Positions 1 to 6,585 of a DNA stretch of 17,417 nt are shown piece by piece. Source of the DNA: JAWXCB01 sp034440455 (GTDB lineage Bacteria > Bacteroidota > Bacteroidia > Chitinophagales > CAIOSU01); NCBI GenBank assembly GCA_034440455.1, contig JAWXCB010000099.1, forward strand, positions 1 through 17,417, given 5' to 3'. Made by a program: the position numbers and the translations under genes. Position 1 is the first letter of the stretch. Every line of letters begins with the position of its first letter. The notes beneath the pieces are model-generated. The model was not told the origin of the DNA, searched no databases, and saw only the letters and a list, made by a program, of their open reading frames with translations.

Positions 1-49
1 AACCGCTACAACAAACCAGATACAGGCACGCAAGGTCCAGTTAACTTAC

Positions 50-93
50 CCTGGTCAGTTTGCTCCGAAAAGGCCTGGTCAGATACCCCGAAA
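50..93. repeat. Short direct repeats, possible IS21-type element end
   Basis: Two copies of a roughly 20-nt unit lie 24 nt apart: one at 50-70 and one at 74-93. Both begin CCTGGTCAG and end CCGAAA; the middle differs. Multiple short direct repeats near the end, in which CGGAGCAAACTGACCA is seen on the other strand, are as I recall them a trait of IS21-family elements in Bacteroidota. No transposase gene is visible in the window, so this would be one end of an element that lies to the left, or a relic. The repeat itself is seen directly; the IS21 assignment is from memory and is uncertain. Confidence 0.4.
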
Positions 94-127
94 TCTCCAT
101 TCAGTTGGCAAGTATTTAATTAGCTCG

Positions 128-301
128 TTATGCGCAGTCATTACGCCAAAATCCTACATTAATAGGAACATTAGTGTCATGCCTAATTATTATAGTCAAT
201 GGAATATGTAACCTTAAATATCCTTTAGGATGTTTGTATGCTATGAAAGTAAGCCCACTAATTGCTGCTAAAACTATTCCCGTATTAAGTGTATAAATCA
301 T
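128..301 (-). CDS. Doubtful small hydrophobic ORF
   Basis: This minus-strand ORF reads 57 codons from an ATG at 301; a TTG at 343 would extend it to 71. Residues 6-21 (NTGIVLAAISGLTFIA) could form a single membrane segment, and a second hydrophobic patch, LHIPLTIII, follows. I do not recognise a family. The region is AT-rich and lies between a possible element end and intergenic palindromes, so it may be a gene fragment or a chance ORF. No promoter of the type seen before rpsJ was found for it. No function is proposed. Confidence 0.2.
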   Translation of the reverse strand: MIYTLNTGIVLAAISGLTFIAYKHPKGYLRLHIPLTIIIRHDTNVPINVGFWRNDCA

Positions 302-470
302 CTCTTTTTGTCTTAAAGAAGCGTTTGCAAAATATTTTTTCAAAAAGAATTAACCGTACAAATTTTTAATCGAAGTGATAAAAGCATTGACGTTAACTCG
401 CGGATAAGCGCAAGTTCTTCACCGTTAATCAAATGGGCATTTCTAAAAATTGCTCATATATCGCCTCACC

Positions 471-524
471 CCTGCCTGCGTTAAAATTTCGGCAGGTAAA
501 CCATCCCTTTCCCGAAGGAGAGGG
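471..524. repeat. Pair of small intergenic palindromes
   Basis: CCTGCC (471-476) can pair with GGCAGG (491-496). Just downstream CCCTTTCC (505-512) pairs with GGAGAGGG (517-524) around the loop CGAA, with one G-T wobble. The stretch resembles a widespread kind of bacterial intergenic repeat built on CCTCACCCC and CCCTCTCC blocks. Neither stem is followed by a T-run, so I do not call a terminator. Family membership is inferred from memory. Confidence 0.35.
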
Positions 525-607
525 TATATTGTGGTAGAATTTTTAGAACTGCCCTAATGATAATCTTATGTATTTAGTAAAAGTGGATGAAGCCCTCGTT
601 GCTGCAA

Positions 608-699
608 GGCTGCGCTATGCAGCCGCGCATCTGAAAGCCTCCGGCTTTTGCGAGCCGAAGGCTCACGGACACTTACCGGACAGGCGGCACGCTTGCCGG
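608..699. repeat. Cluster of three GC-rich hairpins
   Basis: Three stem-loops follow one another. The first is GGCTGC (608-613) with GCAGCC (619-624). The second is GCCTCCGGCT (637-646) with AGCCGAAGGC (653-662), 9 of 10 pairs, extended by one A-T pair to 636 and 663. The third, at 676-699, has CCGG ends and a CAGGCG/CGCTTG stem with one bulged A and one wobble. The block is clearly more GC-rich than its surroundings. It lies about 140 nt upstream of the predicted rpsJ promoter, so it is probably outside the operon mRNA. It could be a REP-like composite or a structured RNA; no known family is recognised. Confidence 0.45.
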
Positions 700-840
700 A
701 ACGGATTCATACAGATAAGTACAACCCTTCAAAAAGTAGTGGTGCGGTAGGTTTTTTTGCCCTCTTTTTCAAACTTTCCACACTTCTTCGCTCGGTTTTT
801 GGAGGAAAGCGCATTTCCTCATTTTTTATTCCAACCAAAG

Positions 841-872
841 TTTGTTTATCTGTAAGCGATTCCATAATTTTG
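841..872 (+). promoter_or_regulatory. Bacteroidota-type promoter for the ribosomal operon
   Basis: TTTG at 841-844 and TAATTTTG at 865-872 match the Bacteroidota vegetative sigma consensus (TTTG, about 19-21 nt, TAnnTTTG) with a 20-nt spacer. The implied transcription start is near 877-881, leaving a leader of about 60-65 nt before rpsJ. No other equally good match was noticed in the 940 nt upstream. The match is seen directly; activity is inferred. Confidence 0.7.
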
Positions 873-941
873 CCCTTCCAAAAAATTCAGAGGGCATAGA
901 GCGTTCTGGAATCACTGGAAAAATAAAGCAGCAAGGCTGAT

Positions 942-1250
942 ATGTCACAAAGAATTAGAATCAAACTCAAGTCTTACGATCATAACCTGATTGACAAGTC
1001 AGCGGATAAGATTGTGAAGACTGTGAAAGCAGCGGGCGCAGTGGTTTCCGGACCTATCCCGTTGCCCACGGAAAAAAAGATTTTCACGGTGCTCAAATCA
1101 CCGCACGTAAATAAAAAAGCGCGCGACCAGTTCCAGCTCGCTACGCACAAGCGGTTGATGGACATTCACAGCTCCACTTCAAAAACAGTGGAAGCATTGA
1201 TGAAGCTGGAATTGCCGAGCGGTGTTGATGTAGAAATCAAAGCATATTAA
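942..1250 (+). CDS. rpsJ: 30S ribosomal protein uS10 (NusE)
   Basis: uS10 sits in the 30S head and, as NusE, also joins NusB in transcription antitermination complexes. The 102-residue product has the usual family length and carries GPIPLPT, FTVLKSPHVNKKARDQ and the C-terminal GVDVEIKAY typical of the family. It is the first gene of the operon here, about 65 nt behind a strong promoter candidate. In the Bacteroidota I recall, rpsJ usually follows fusA directly, but fusA is absent from the 940 nt upstream. The ATG at 942 is the only start that gives the conserved N-terminus. Confidence 0.98.
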   Translation: MSQRIRIKLKSYDHNLIDKSADKIVKTVKAAGAVVSGPIPLPTEKKIFTVLKSPHVNKKARDQFQLATHKRLMDIHSSTSKTVEALMKLELPSGVDVEIKAY

Positions 1251-1251
1251 G

Positions 1252-1869
1252 ATGAAAGGGATTATCGCAAAGAAAATAGGCATGACCGCATACTTCGATG
1301 AAGCCGGGAATTATATTCCCTGCACAGTCGTGGAAGCGGGTCCTTGCGTGGTTACGCAGGTAAAGACGAAAGAAACGGATGGCTACAATGCCGTGCAGTT
1401 GGGTTTTGATGAGAAGAGAGAAAAGAGCACAACAGCCGCGCTGATGGGGCATTTCAAAAAAGCAAACACTACTCCGAAAAGAAAATTGCTCGAATTCCGA
1501 GACTTCCCGTTTGAAAAAAGTATCGGTGATGTGGTGAACTGCGAAATCTTCAACGTAGGCGAATTTGTTGACGTAGTGGGCACTTCAAAAGGAAAAGGCT
1601 TTCAGGGCGTAGTGAAAAGACACGGCTTCTCCGGTGTAGGCGGTCAAACGCACGGTCAGCACGACCGTTTGAGAGCGCCCGGTTCCGTTGGTAGCACCTC
1701 TACTCCCGCAAGAACATTCCCTGGATTAAGAATGGCAGGCAGAACAGGCGGAGAACAGGTGAAAGTGCTTGACCTCGAAATATTAAAAGTTGACAGCGCC
1801 AATAATCTTGTGTTCATCAAAGGAGCATTGCCGGGCGCAAAAGGTTCATACGTAATCATCGAATCATAA
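1252..1869 (+). CDS. rplC: 50S ribosomal protein uL3
   Basis: uL3 is an early-assembly 50S protein whose long loop reaches toward the peptidyl-transferase centre. The 205-residue product shows the family motif TSKGKGFQGVVKRHGF at residues 111-126, followed by the extended loop GGQTHGQHDRLRAPGS. The segment GSVGSTST (144-151) replaces the Gln-containing GSIGQNQT of the E. coli protein, so the glutamine that PrmB methylates there seems to be absent; this alignment is from memory. The gene starts 1 nt after rpsJ, and its TAA overlaps the rplD ATG by one base, which suggests translational coupling. Confidence 0.98.
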   Translation: MKGIIAKKIGMTAYFDEAGNYIPCTVVEAGPCVVTQVKTKETDGYNAVQLGFDEKREKSTTAALMGHFKKANTTPKRKLLEFRDFPFEKSIGDVVNCEIFNVGEFVDVVGTSKGKGFQGVVKRHGFSGVGGQTHGQHDRLRAPGSVGSTSTPARTFPGLRMAGRTGGEQVKVLDLEILKVDSANNLVFIKGALPGAKGSYVIIES

Positions 1870-2495
1870 TGAAAGCCAAGGTACATAACATAGAAGGTAA
1901 GGAAACCAAGAAGTCGGTTGAACTTGATGAGAGCATCTTCAAGATTGAGCCAAACGATCATGCGATTTATCTTACCGTAAAGCAATACCTCGCCAACCAA
2001 AGGCAGGGTACGCACAAAACACTGGAGAAATCAGAAGTTTCCGGTTCAACAAAGAAGTTGCACAAGCAAAAGGGAACAGGCGGCTCGCGTAAGGGCAGCA
2101 TCAAGAACCCGTTGTTCCGTGGTGGCGCAAGGATTTTTGGTCCCCGTCCGCATGGTTACGGTTTCAAGCTGAACAAAAAGCTGAAAGACCTTGCAAGAAA
2201 ATCAGCCCTCACATATAAAGTGAAGGAAGATGCATTGGTAATAGTGGAAGATTTCAGCCTTGCAAAACCACACACAAAAGAATATGCGCGCATCCTGAAA
2301 AACTTGGGTGTAAACGGTCGCTCTGTGTTGTTGCTGCATGAAAATAACAAGAATGTGGTGTTGTCAGGTCGCAACCTCCCGAAAGCGGAAGTTTCGCTTG
2401 CTTCATCCATGAACACTTACGAAATCATGCGCGCGAAGAAGTTGATTATTACCGAGAGTTCGGTAAAGGCGATTGAAGATATTTTCAAGAATTAA
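1869..2495 (+). CDS. rplD: 50S ribosomal protein uL4
   Basis: uL4 binds 23S rRNA and, with uL22, lines the constriction of the nascent-peptide exit tunnel. The 208-residue product has the long basic tunnel loop at about residues 44-100, including QKGTGGSRKGS and RGGARIFGPRPH, and an alpha/beta globular remainder. In E. coli uL4 represses its own operon by binding the S10 leader, but the short leader predicted here shows no obvious equivalent. The gene overlaps the rplC stop by one base (TAATG) and lies 11 nt before rplW. Confidence 0.97.
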   Translation: MKAKVHNIEGKETKKSVELDESIFKIEPNDHAIYLTVKQYLANQRQGTHKTLEKSEVSGSTKKLHKQKGTGGSRKGSIKNPLFRGGARIFGPRPHGYGFKLNKKLKDLARKSALTYKVKEDALVIVEDFSLAKPHTKEYARILKNLGVNGRSVLLLHENNKNVVLSGRNLPKAEVSLASSMNTYEIMRAKKLIITESSVKAIEDIFKN

Positions 2496-2506
2496 AACTG
2501 AGCGAA

Positions 2507-2797
2507 ATGGGAATATTGAAGAGACCGATTATCACGGAAAAGATGACCAAGCTGGGCGAGAAGCTTAATCGTTTTGGTTTTATCGTGGAGAGAGAAGCCA
2601 ACAAATTGGAGATTAAGAAAGCAGTGGAAGGTATGTATGGCGTAACGGTGAAAAGCGTGAACACGATGGTGATTCCGGGCAAAACCAAGTCTCGTCAAAC
2701 GAAAACAGGCATGACCAAGGGAATGAAGAAGCCCTACAAGAAAGCCATCGTTACATTGAACGCGGGTGAAACAATTGATTTCTATAGTAATGTTTAA
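2507..2797 (+). CDS. rplW: 50S ribosomal protein uL23
   Basis: uL23 lies at the exit-tunnel mouth and is the main docking point for trigger factor and SRP. The 96-residue product is the usual size, with the N-terminal RPIITEKMTKL and a central FIVEREANKLEIKKAVEGMY helix-strand region typical of the family. A Lys-rich loop (GKTKSRQTKTGMTKGMKKPYKK) corresponds to the extended rRNA-binding arm. The gene sits in the canonical slot between rplD (11 nt) and rplB (10 nt). No Shine-Dalgarno sequence precedes the ATG. Confidence 0.96.
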   Translation: MGILKRPIITEKMTKLGEKLNRFGFIVEREANKLEIKKAVEGMYGVTVKSVNTMVIPGKTKSRQTKTGMTKGMKKPYKKAIVTLNAGETIDFYSNV

Positions 2798-2807
2798 GAA
2801 TTGAACA

Positions 2808-3632
2808 ATGTCGCTGAAAAAATTTAAACCGGTTACCGCAGGCACAAGGCACAGAGTAGGTTCTACCTATGAGGAGTTGACGACAGACCGTCCTGAGAAA
2901 AGTCTTTTGGCAAGTCACAAAAGCACAGGCGGAAGAAACAGCGGAGGTGTGCGCACGATGCGCAATCGTGGAGGCGGTCACAAGAAGCGCTACCGTATCG
3001 TTGATTTCAAGAGAAATAAAGACGGAATTCCCGCCACTGTGGTGTCTATCGAATACGATCCAAACCGCACTGCATTTATCGCATTGTTAAATTATGCTGA
3101 CGGTGAAAAGAGGTATATCCTCGCTCCCGAAGGTTTGGAAGTTGGAAAGAAATTGATGTCTGGCGCGAAAGCTACTCCCCAGCTTGGAAACACGATGTTC
3201 CTCAAGGACATTCCTTTCGGTCAGGAAGTACACAATATCGAAATGCAGCCGGGACAGGGTGGAGTTATCGCGAGAAGCGCAGGCGGACATGCCGTTCTCG
3301 ATGCCCGTGACGGAAAATATGCAATCCTGAAAATGCCTTCAGGCGAAACGAGAATGATTTTGCAGGAATGCAAAGCAACGCTCGGTAAAGTTTCCAATCC
3401 TGACCACAATCAGGAATCTTACGGTAAAGCCGGAAGAAGACGTTGGTTGGGAAGAAGACCAAGAAGCCGCGCAGTAGCGATGAACCCTGTTGACCATCCG
3501 ATGGGCGGAGGAGAAGGAAAAGCATCAGGAGGTCAGCCGCGTTCAAGAAACGGACAATTCTCAAGAGGCTTGAAGACAAGGAACAAAAAGAAATTATCCA
3601 GCAAGTTTATCATAACCAGGAGAAAGAAATAA
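2808..3632 (+). CDS. rplB: 50S ribosomal protein uL2
   Basis: uL2 is a core 50S protein needed for subunit joining and the peptidyl-transferase region. The 274-residue product has the family length and the C-terminal signature MNPVDHPMGGGEG (residues 225-237). The His of VDHP (about 230), corresponding to the much studied His229 of E. coli, is kept, while the second His of the E. coli DHPHGGG is Met here. The extreme C-terminus is very basic (FIITRRKK). rpsS follows after only 2 nt. Confidence 0.98.
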   Translation: MSLKKFKPVTAGTRHRVGSTYEELTTDRPEKSLLASHKSTGGRNSGGVRTMRNRGGGHKKRYRIVDFKRNKDGIPATVVSIEYDPNRTAFIALLNYADGEKRYILAPEGLEVGKKLMSGAKATPQLGNTMFLKDIPFGQEVHNIEMQPGQGGVIARSAGGHAVLDARDGKYAILKMPSGETRMILQECKATLGKVSNPDHNQESYGKAGRRRWLGRRPRSRAVAMNPVDHPMGGGEGKASGGQPRSRNGQFSRGLKTRNKKKLSSKFIITRRKK

Positions 3633-3634
3633 TC

Positions 3635-3913
3635 ATGGCGCGTTCAATTAAAAAAGGTCCTTACGTTGACCATAATCTTGAAGACAAAATTGCTGGTTTG
3701 AATAAAACCAACAAGAAGACAGTTGTGAAGACGTGGTCAAGACGTTCCACCATTATTCCTGAATTTGTGGGACACACCATGGCGGTACACAATGGCAACA
3801 AGTTCATTCCGGTGTATGTCACGGAAAATATGGTAGGACACAAGTTGGGTGAATTTGCGCCCACGCGCCAATTCAAGGCGCATTCATCTAAGAAAATCGA
3901 AACAGCGAAATAA
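3635..3913 (+). CDS. rpsS: 30S ribosomal protein uS19
   Basis: uS19 forms a complex with uS13 in the 30S head and contacts the A-site region. The 92-residue product starts with MARSIKKGPYVD and carries the family signature GHKLGEFAPTRQFKAH (about residues 68-83). Length is normal. The order rplB-rpsS-rplV is the conserved one, with gaps of 2 and 4 nt. The ATG at 3635 gives the expected N-terminus. Confidence 0.98.
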   Translation: MARSIKKGPYVDHNLEDKIAGLNKTNKKTVVKTWSRRSTIIPEFVGHTMAVHNGNKFIPVYVTENMVGHKLGEFAPTRQFKAHSSKKIETAK

Positions 3914-3917
3914 CTAA

Positions 3918-4481
3918 ATGGGAAAGCGTAAACGATTAGCAGCAGAAGCTCGCAAGGAAGCGATGAAGTCAACGGCTATTGCCCGGTGGAATGATATTCC
4001 CACTTCACCCCGCAAAATGCGTATTGTAGCTGACACCATCAGAGGCAAATCCGTGGAGCAGGCGTTGAGTCTTTTGAAATTCAACCCCAAGCATGCATCA
4101 AAAAAGCTGGAGCAGGTGTTGCTTTCAGCGATGTATAACTGGAAGCTGAAGAACGAAGGGTTAAGAGCAGAAGACAGCGAACTGTTTGTAAAGACAGTTT
4201 TCATTGACGAAGGCAGAACGCTGAAGCGTTTCCAGCCCGCGCCTCAGGGACGCGCTTACAGAATCAGGAAGCGTTCCAATCACATCACGATGATTGTGGA
4301 CAGCAAAATTCCAAAGGCAATTCCGGCAGTGGAAGAAGCAGTAGTAGAAGAAGCGCCAACAGCTACGGAAACCAAAGCGGCAGCAAAGACAAAAGCAACG
4401 AAAGCGCCAAAGGCAGCAGCTAAACCGGCAAAGAAAGCAGCAGAAAAGAAACCAGCAACAAAAACGACAAAAAAGAAATAA
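3918..4481 (+). CDS. rplV: 50S ribosomal protein uL22 with a charged C-terminal tail
   Basis: uL22 binds 23S rRNA and its beta-hairpin lines the exit tunnel. Residues about 20-130 are the normal domain (SPRKMRIVADTIRGK near 30-44; the hairpin RTLKRFQPAPQGRAYRIRKR at 100-119). At 187 residues it is much longer than the roughly 110 usual in E. coli. The excess is a short basic N-terminal stretch and a tail at 138-187: first acidic (VEEAVVEEAPTATE), then a Lys/Ala/Pro-rich stretch like histone H1 tails. The tail is presumably disordered and may bind RNA or project from the ribosome. The stop overlaps the rpsC start by one base (TAATG). Confidence 0.96.
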   Translation: MGKRKRLAAEARKEAMKSTAIARWNDIPTSPRKMRIVADTIRGKSVEQALSLLKFNPKHASKKLEQVLLSAMYNWKLKNEGLRAEDSELFVKTVFIDEGRTLKRFQPAPQGRAYRIRKRSNHITMIVDSKIPKAIPAVEEAVVEEAPTATETKAAAKTKATKAPKAAAKPAKKAAEKKPATKTTKKK

Positions 4482-5209
4482 TGGGTCAAAAAGTAAATCC
4501 GATTGCGAATAGGTTAGGCATCATTAGAGGATGGGATTCTAACTGGTTTGGTGGAAATTTTTATGCTGACAAGTTGATTGAAGACGAGAAAATCAGAGTG
4601 TATCTGAATGCCCGTATCAACAAGGGCGGTGTTGCAAGAATTGTGATTGAGCGCACTTTGAAAAGATTGACCATTACGATTCACACCTCGCGCCCCGGCA
4701 TCATCATCGGTAAAGGCGGTGGCGAAGTGGACAGGATTAAAGAAGAGTTGAAGAAGATTACAAGCAAGGATGATGTGCAGGTAAACATCGTTGAAATCAG
4801 GAGACCGGAGTTGGATGCGAGCATTGTAGGCGAAACGATTGCCAATCAAATCAAGGCGCGTATCAACTACAAGAGAGCAGTGAAGATGGCGATTGCATCA
4901 ACAATGCGGATGGGCGCGGAAGGAATTAAGATTCGTGTTTCAGGCAGATTAAACGGTTCTGAAATTGCGCGCTCGGAAGAATTCAAGGATGGCAGAGTGC
5001 CTTTGCACACGTTGAGAGCGGATATTGATTTCGCGATTAAAGAATCGCAAACGGTTTACGGAAAGATTGGCATCAAGACTTGGATTTGCAAAGGTGAAGT
5101 ATTCGGCAAGCGTGACTTATCTCCGAATATTGGCGAGAAGAAAGAAGGAGCAAAACCGAAAGGCGCCAGAGGCGGCAGAAGATTTCCAAAAGAACAGGGA
5201 GCAGAATAA
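4481..5209 (+). CDS. rpsC: 30S ribosomal protein uS3
   Basis: uS3 lies at the mRNA entry channel and contributes to helicase activity on incoming mRNA. The 242-residue product has the KH type II domain with RPGIIIGKGG at residues 71-80, and the C-terminal domain with RMGAEGIKIRVSGRLNG. The last 20 or so residues are Lys/Arg/Gly-rich, a moderate extension beyond the E. coli protein. The gene is probably coupled to rplV through the one-base overlap and ends 11 nt before rplP. Confidence 0.98.
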   Translation: MGQKVNPIANRLGIIRGWDSNWFGGNFYADKLIEDEKIRVYLNARINKGGVARIVIERTLKRLTITIHTSRPGIIIGKGGGEVDRIKEELKKITSKDDVQVNIVEIRRPELDASIVGETIANQIKARINYKRAVKMAIASTMRMGAEGIKIRVSGRLNGSEIARSEEFKDGRVPLHTLRADIDFAIKESQTVYGKIGIKTWICKGEVFGKRDLSPNIGEKKEGAKPKGARGGRRFPKEQGAE

Positions 5210-5220
5210 AAGAATAGAAA

Positions 5221-5640
5221 ATGTTACAACCCAAGAGAACAAAATTTAGGAAGCAGCACAAAGGCAAGATGAAAGGCAATGCCAAGAGAGGTGCTGTACT
5301 CTCATCGGGAACCTTTGGCTTGAAATCAATGGACTTGGCATGGGTAACAGACAGGCAGATTGAAGCAGCTCGTGTTGCCTTAACAAGGGAAATGAAGCGC
5401 GAAGGAAAAGTGTGGATTAAGATTTTCCCCGACAAGCCAGTTACCAAGAAGCCTGCGGAAGTGCGCATGGGTAAAGGTAAAGGTTCACCTGAAGGATGGG
5501 TGGCAATCGTGAAGCCGGGAAGAATCATGTTTGAGGCTGCCGGTGTTCCGCTTGCAATGGCGAAACATGCTTTATCGCTTGCTGCGCAGAAGCTTCCTGT
5601 AAGAACGAAGATTATTGTCAAAAGGGATTACGCGGAATAA
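5221..5640 (+). CDS. rplP: 50S ribosomal protein uL16
   Basis: uL16 helps position tRNAs in the A and P sites and is a late-assembly protein. The 139-residue product starts MLQPKRTKFRKQHKG and has the signature VRMGKGKGSPEGWVA at about residues 81-95. Arg82 corresponds to the arginine hydroxylated in E. coli; whether it is modified here is unknown. Length is normal. The gene sits between rpsC (11 nt) and rpmC (10 nt). The upstream gap is A-rich with no Shine-Dalgarno sequence. Confidence 0.98.
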   Translation: MLQPKRTKFRKQHKGKMKGNAKRGAVLSSGTFGLKSMDLAWVTDRQIEAARVALTREMKREGKVWIKIFPDKPVTKKPAEVRMGKGKGSPEGWVAIVKPGRIMFEAAGVPLAMAKHALSLAAQKLPVRTKIIVKRDYAE

Positions 5641-5650
5641 ATAATTTATC

Positions 5651-5875
5651 ATGGCTAAGGCTAAAGTTAAAAAAGAAGACATTAAGGAATTCGCCAACGA
5701 TGAGTTGGTGGCGAAAATTTCCGAAGGGAAAACCCGGTACACGAAGATGAAATTCAACCATGCCGTTTCCCCGTTGGATAATCCCCTGACGTTGCGCTTT
5801 GTGAGAAAAGACATCGCCAGACTTGCAACAGAGTTGCGTAAAAGGGAAATTGTTGAAAAAAATAAGAAATCCTAA
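5651..5875 (+). CDS. rpmC: 50S ribosomal protein uL29
   Basis: uL29 is a small helical protein near the exit tunnel, next to uL23. The 74-residue product is a little longer than the E. coli protein (63). It contains the expected helical hairpin, with KKEDIKEFANDELVAKI first and the strongly conserved RFVRKDIARLATELRKRE at about residues 49-66. The slightly longer N-terminus is Lys-rich. Its stop lies 3 nt before the rpsQ ATG. Confidence 0.96.
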   Translation: MAKAKVKKEDIKEFANDELVAKISEGKTRYTKMKFNHAVSPLDNPLTLRFVRKDIARLATELRKREIVEKNKKS

Positions 5876-5878
5876 GTG

Positions 5879-6133
5879 ATGGAAAGAAATCTGAGAAAAC
5901 AAAGAACCGGAAAGGTGGTCAGCAATAAAATGACGAAATCAATCACTGTGCTGATTGAAAGAAGTTTAGTGCATCCGCTCTATGGAAAATTCATGAAGAG
6001 GTCAACAAAATTGGTGGCGCATGATGAGAAGAATGAGTGCGGTATTGGTGACAGAGTGCGCATTGCAGAAACACGTCCCCTGAGCAAAACAAAGAAGTGG
6101 AGATTGGTAGAAATTCTTGAGAAAGCAAAATAG
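5879..6133 (+). CDS. rpsQ: 30S ribosomal protein uS17
   Basis: uS17 is a primary 16S rRNA-binding protein with an OB fold. The 84-residue product has RKQRTGKVVSNKMTKSITVLIER and, near the middle, HPLYGKFMKRSTKLVAHDE, then GDRVRIAETRPLSKTKKWRLVEI, all characteristic. A GTG at 5876 would add one Met, but the ATG at 5879 is preferred because it gives the usual MERNLRK start. The following gap to rplN, 57 nt, is one of the longest in the operon. Confidence 0.97.
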   Translation: MERNLRKQRTGKVVSNKMTKSITVLIERSLVHPLYGKFMKRSTKLVAHDEKNECGIGDRVRIAETRPLSKTKKWRLVEILEKAK

Positions 6134-6150
6134 TTGACCGTTCATCGGCA

Positions 6151-6185
6151 AACTAACAACGAACAACTAACAACGAACAACGAAG
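6151..6185 (+). repeat. Five tandem heptamers before rplN
   Basis: Five 7-nt units stand head to tail: AACTAAC and AACGAAC alternate twice, and a fifth unit reads AACGAAG. Five A residues then lead to the rplN ATG at 6191. The array fills most of the 57-nt rpsQ-rplN gap. It has no G-rich Shine-Dalgarno element and should be unstructured. The periodicity is read directly from the sequence; any role in initiation is inference. Confidence 0.85.
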
Positions 6186-6190
6186 AAAAA

Positions 6191-6562
6191 ATGATACAGC
6201 AGGAATCAAGATTAAAAGTGGCGGATAACAGTGGGGCGCGCGAAGTGCTTTGCATCCGTGTGTTGGGCGGTTCACCGCACAGGCGCTATGCTTCTATTGG
6301 CGATAAAATTATCGTGAGTGTGAAAGATGCGCTGCCCGCAGGTGGCATCAAAAAAGGCGCTGTTTCCAAAGCAGTAGTTGTGCGCACAAAGAAGGCTATC
6401 AAAAGAAAAGACGGTTCATACATCCGTTTTGACGATAACGCTGCTGTGTTGCTAAATCCGCAGGACGAGCCGAGAGGCACACGTATCTTCGGACCGGTAG
6501 CAAGGGAACTGAGAGAGAAAGACCAGATGAAGATTGTATCATTAGCTCCAGAAGTATTATAA
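6191..6562 (+). CDS. rplN: 50S ribosomal protein uL14
   Basis: uL14 lies at the subunit interface and binds ribosome silencing factor RsfS in other bacteria. The 123-residue product starts MIQQESRLKVADNSGAREV and has the family signature ALPAGGIKKGAVSKAVVVRT. The frame is open back to 6134, giving a 142-residue reading, but those extra 19 residues are translated heptamer repeats. The ATG at 6191 gives the normal length, so it is chosen as start. Confidence 0.98.
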   Translation: MIQQESRLKVADNSGAREVLCIRVLGGSPHRRYASIGDKIIVSVKDALPAGGIKKGAVSKAVVVRTKKAIKRKDGSYIRFDDNAAVLLNPQDEPRGTRIFGPVARELREKDQMKIVSLAPEVL

Positions 6563-6585
6563 AATAAAGTTCAAAAAATAAACAA

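Larger units (their letters stand above)
344..840. other. Long non-coding stretch upstream of the operon
   Basis: About 500 nt with no convincing gene. The first part (344-470) is AT-rich with nothing recognisable. Then come two small palindromes (471-524), a block of three GC-rich hairpins (608-699), and a T-rich tract (751-840) leading to the rpsJ promoter. Two short forward ORFs (568-750 and 648-899) overlap the hairpins and the promoter and look like chance readings. Neither fusA nor any other str-operon gene is present here. Confidence 0.6.

Noticed and set aside
759..896. Mutually exclusive pairings of GCCCT (759 and 871) with AGGGC (891), looking like an attenuator
   Set aside because: The predicted transcription start is near 877-881, so both left partners would lie outside the mRNA. 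It would be worth reviving only if a start upstream of 759 were mapped.
568..899. Two overlapping forward ORFs of 60 and 83 codons
   Set aside because: They run through the GC-rich hairpins and over the rpsJ promoter, have no recognisable domain and no initiation context; best explained as chance readings.
5876..5878. GTG as start of rpsQ
   Set aside because: The ATG 3 nt later gives the usual uS17 N-terminus; the same reasoning rejects GTG 6912 for rplE.
6134..6190. 19-residue N-terminal extension of uL14
   Set aside because: It is translated heptamer repeat; the ATG at 6191 gives the normal length and N-terminus.
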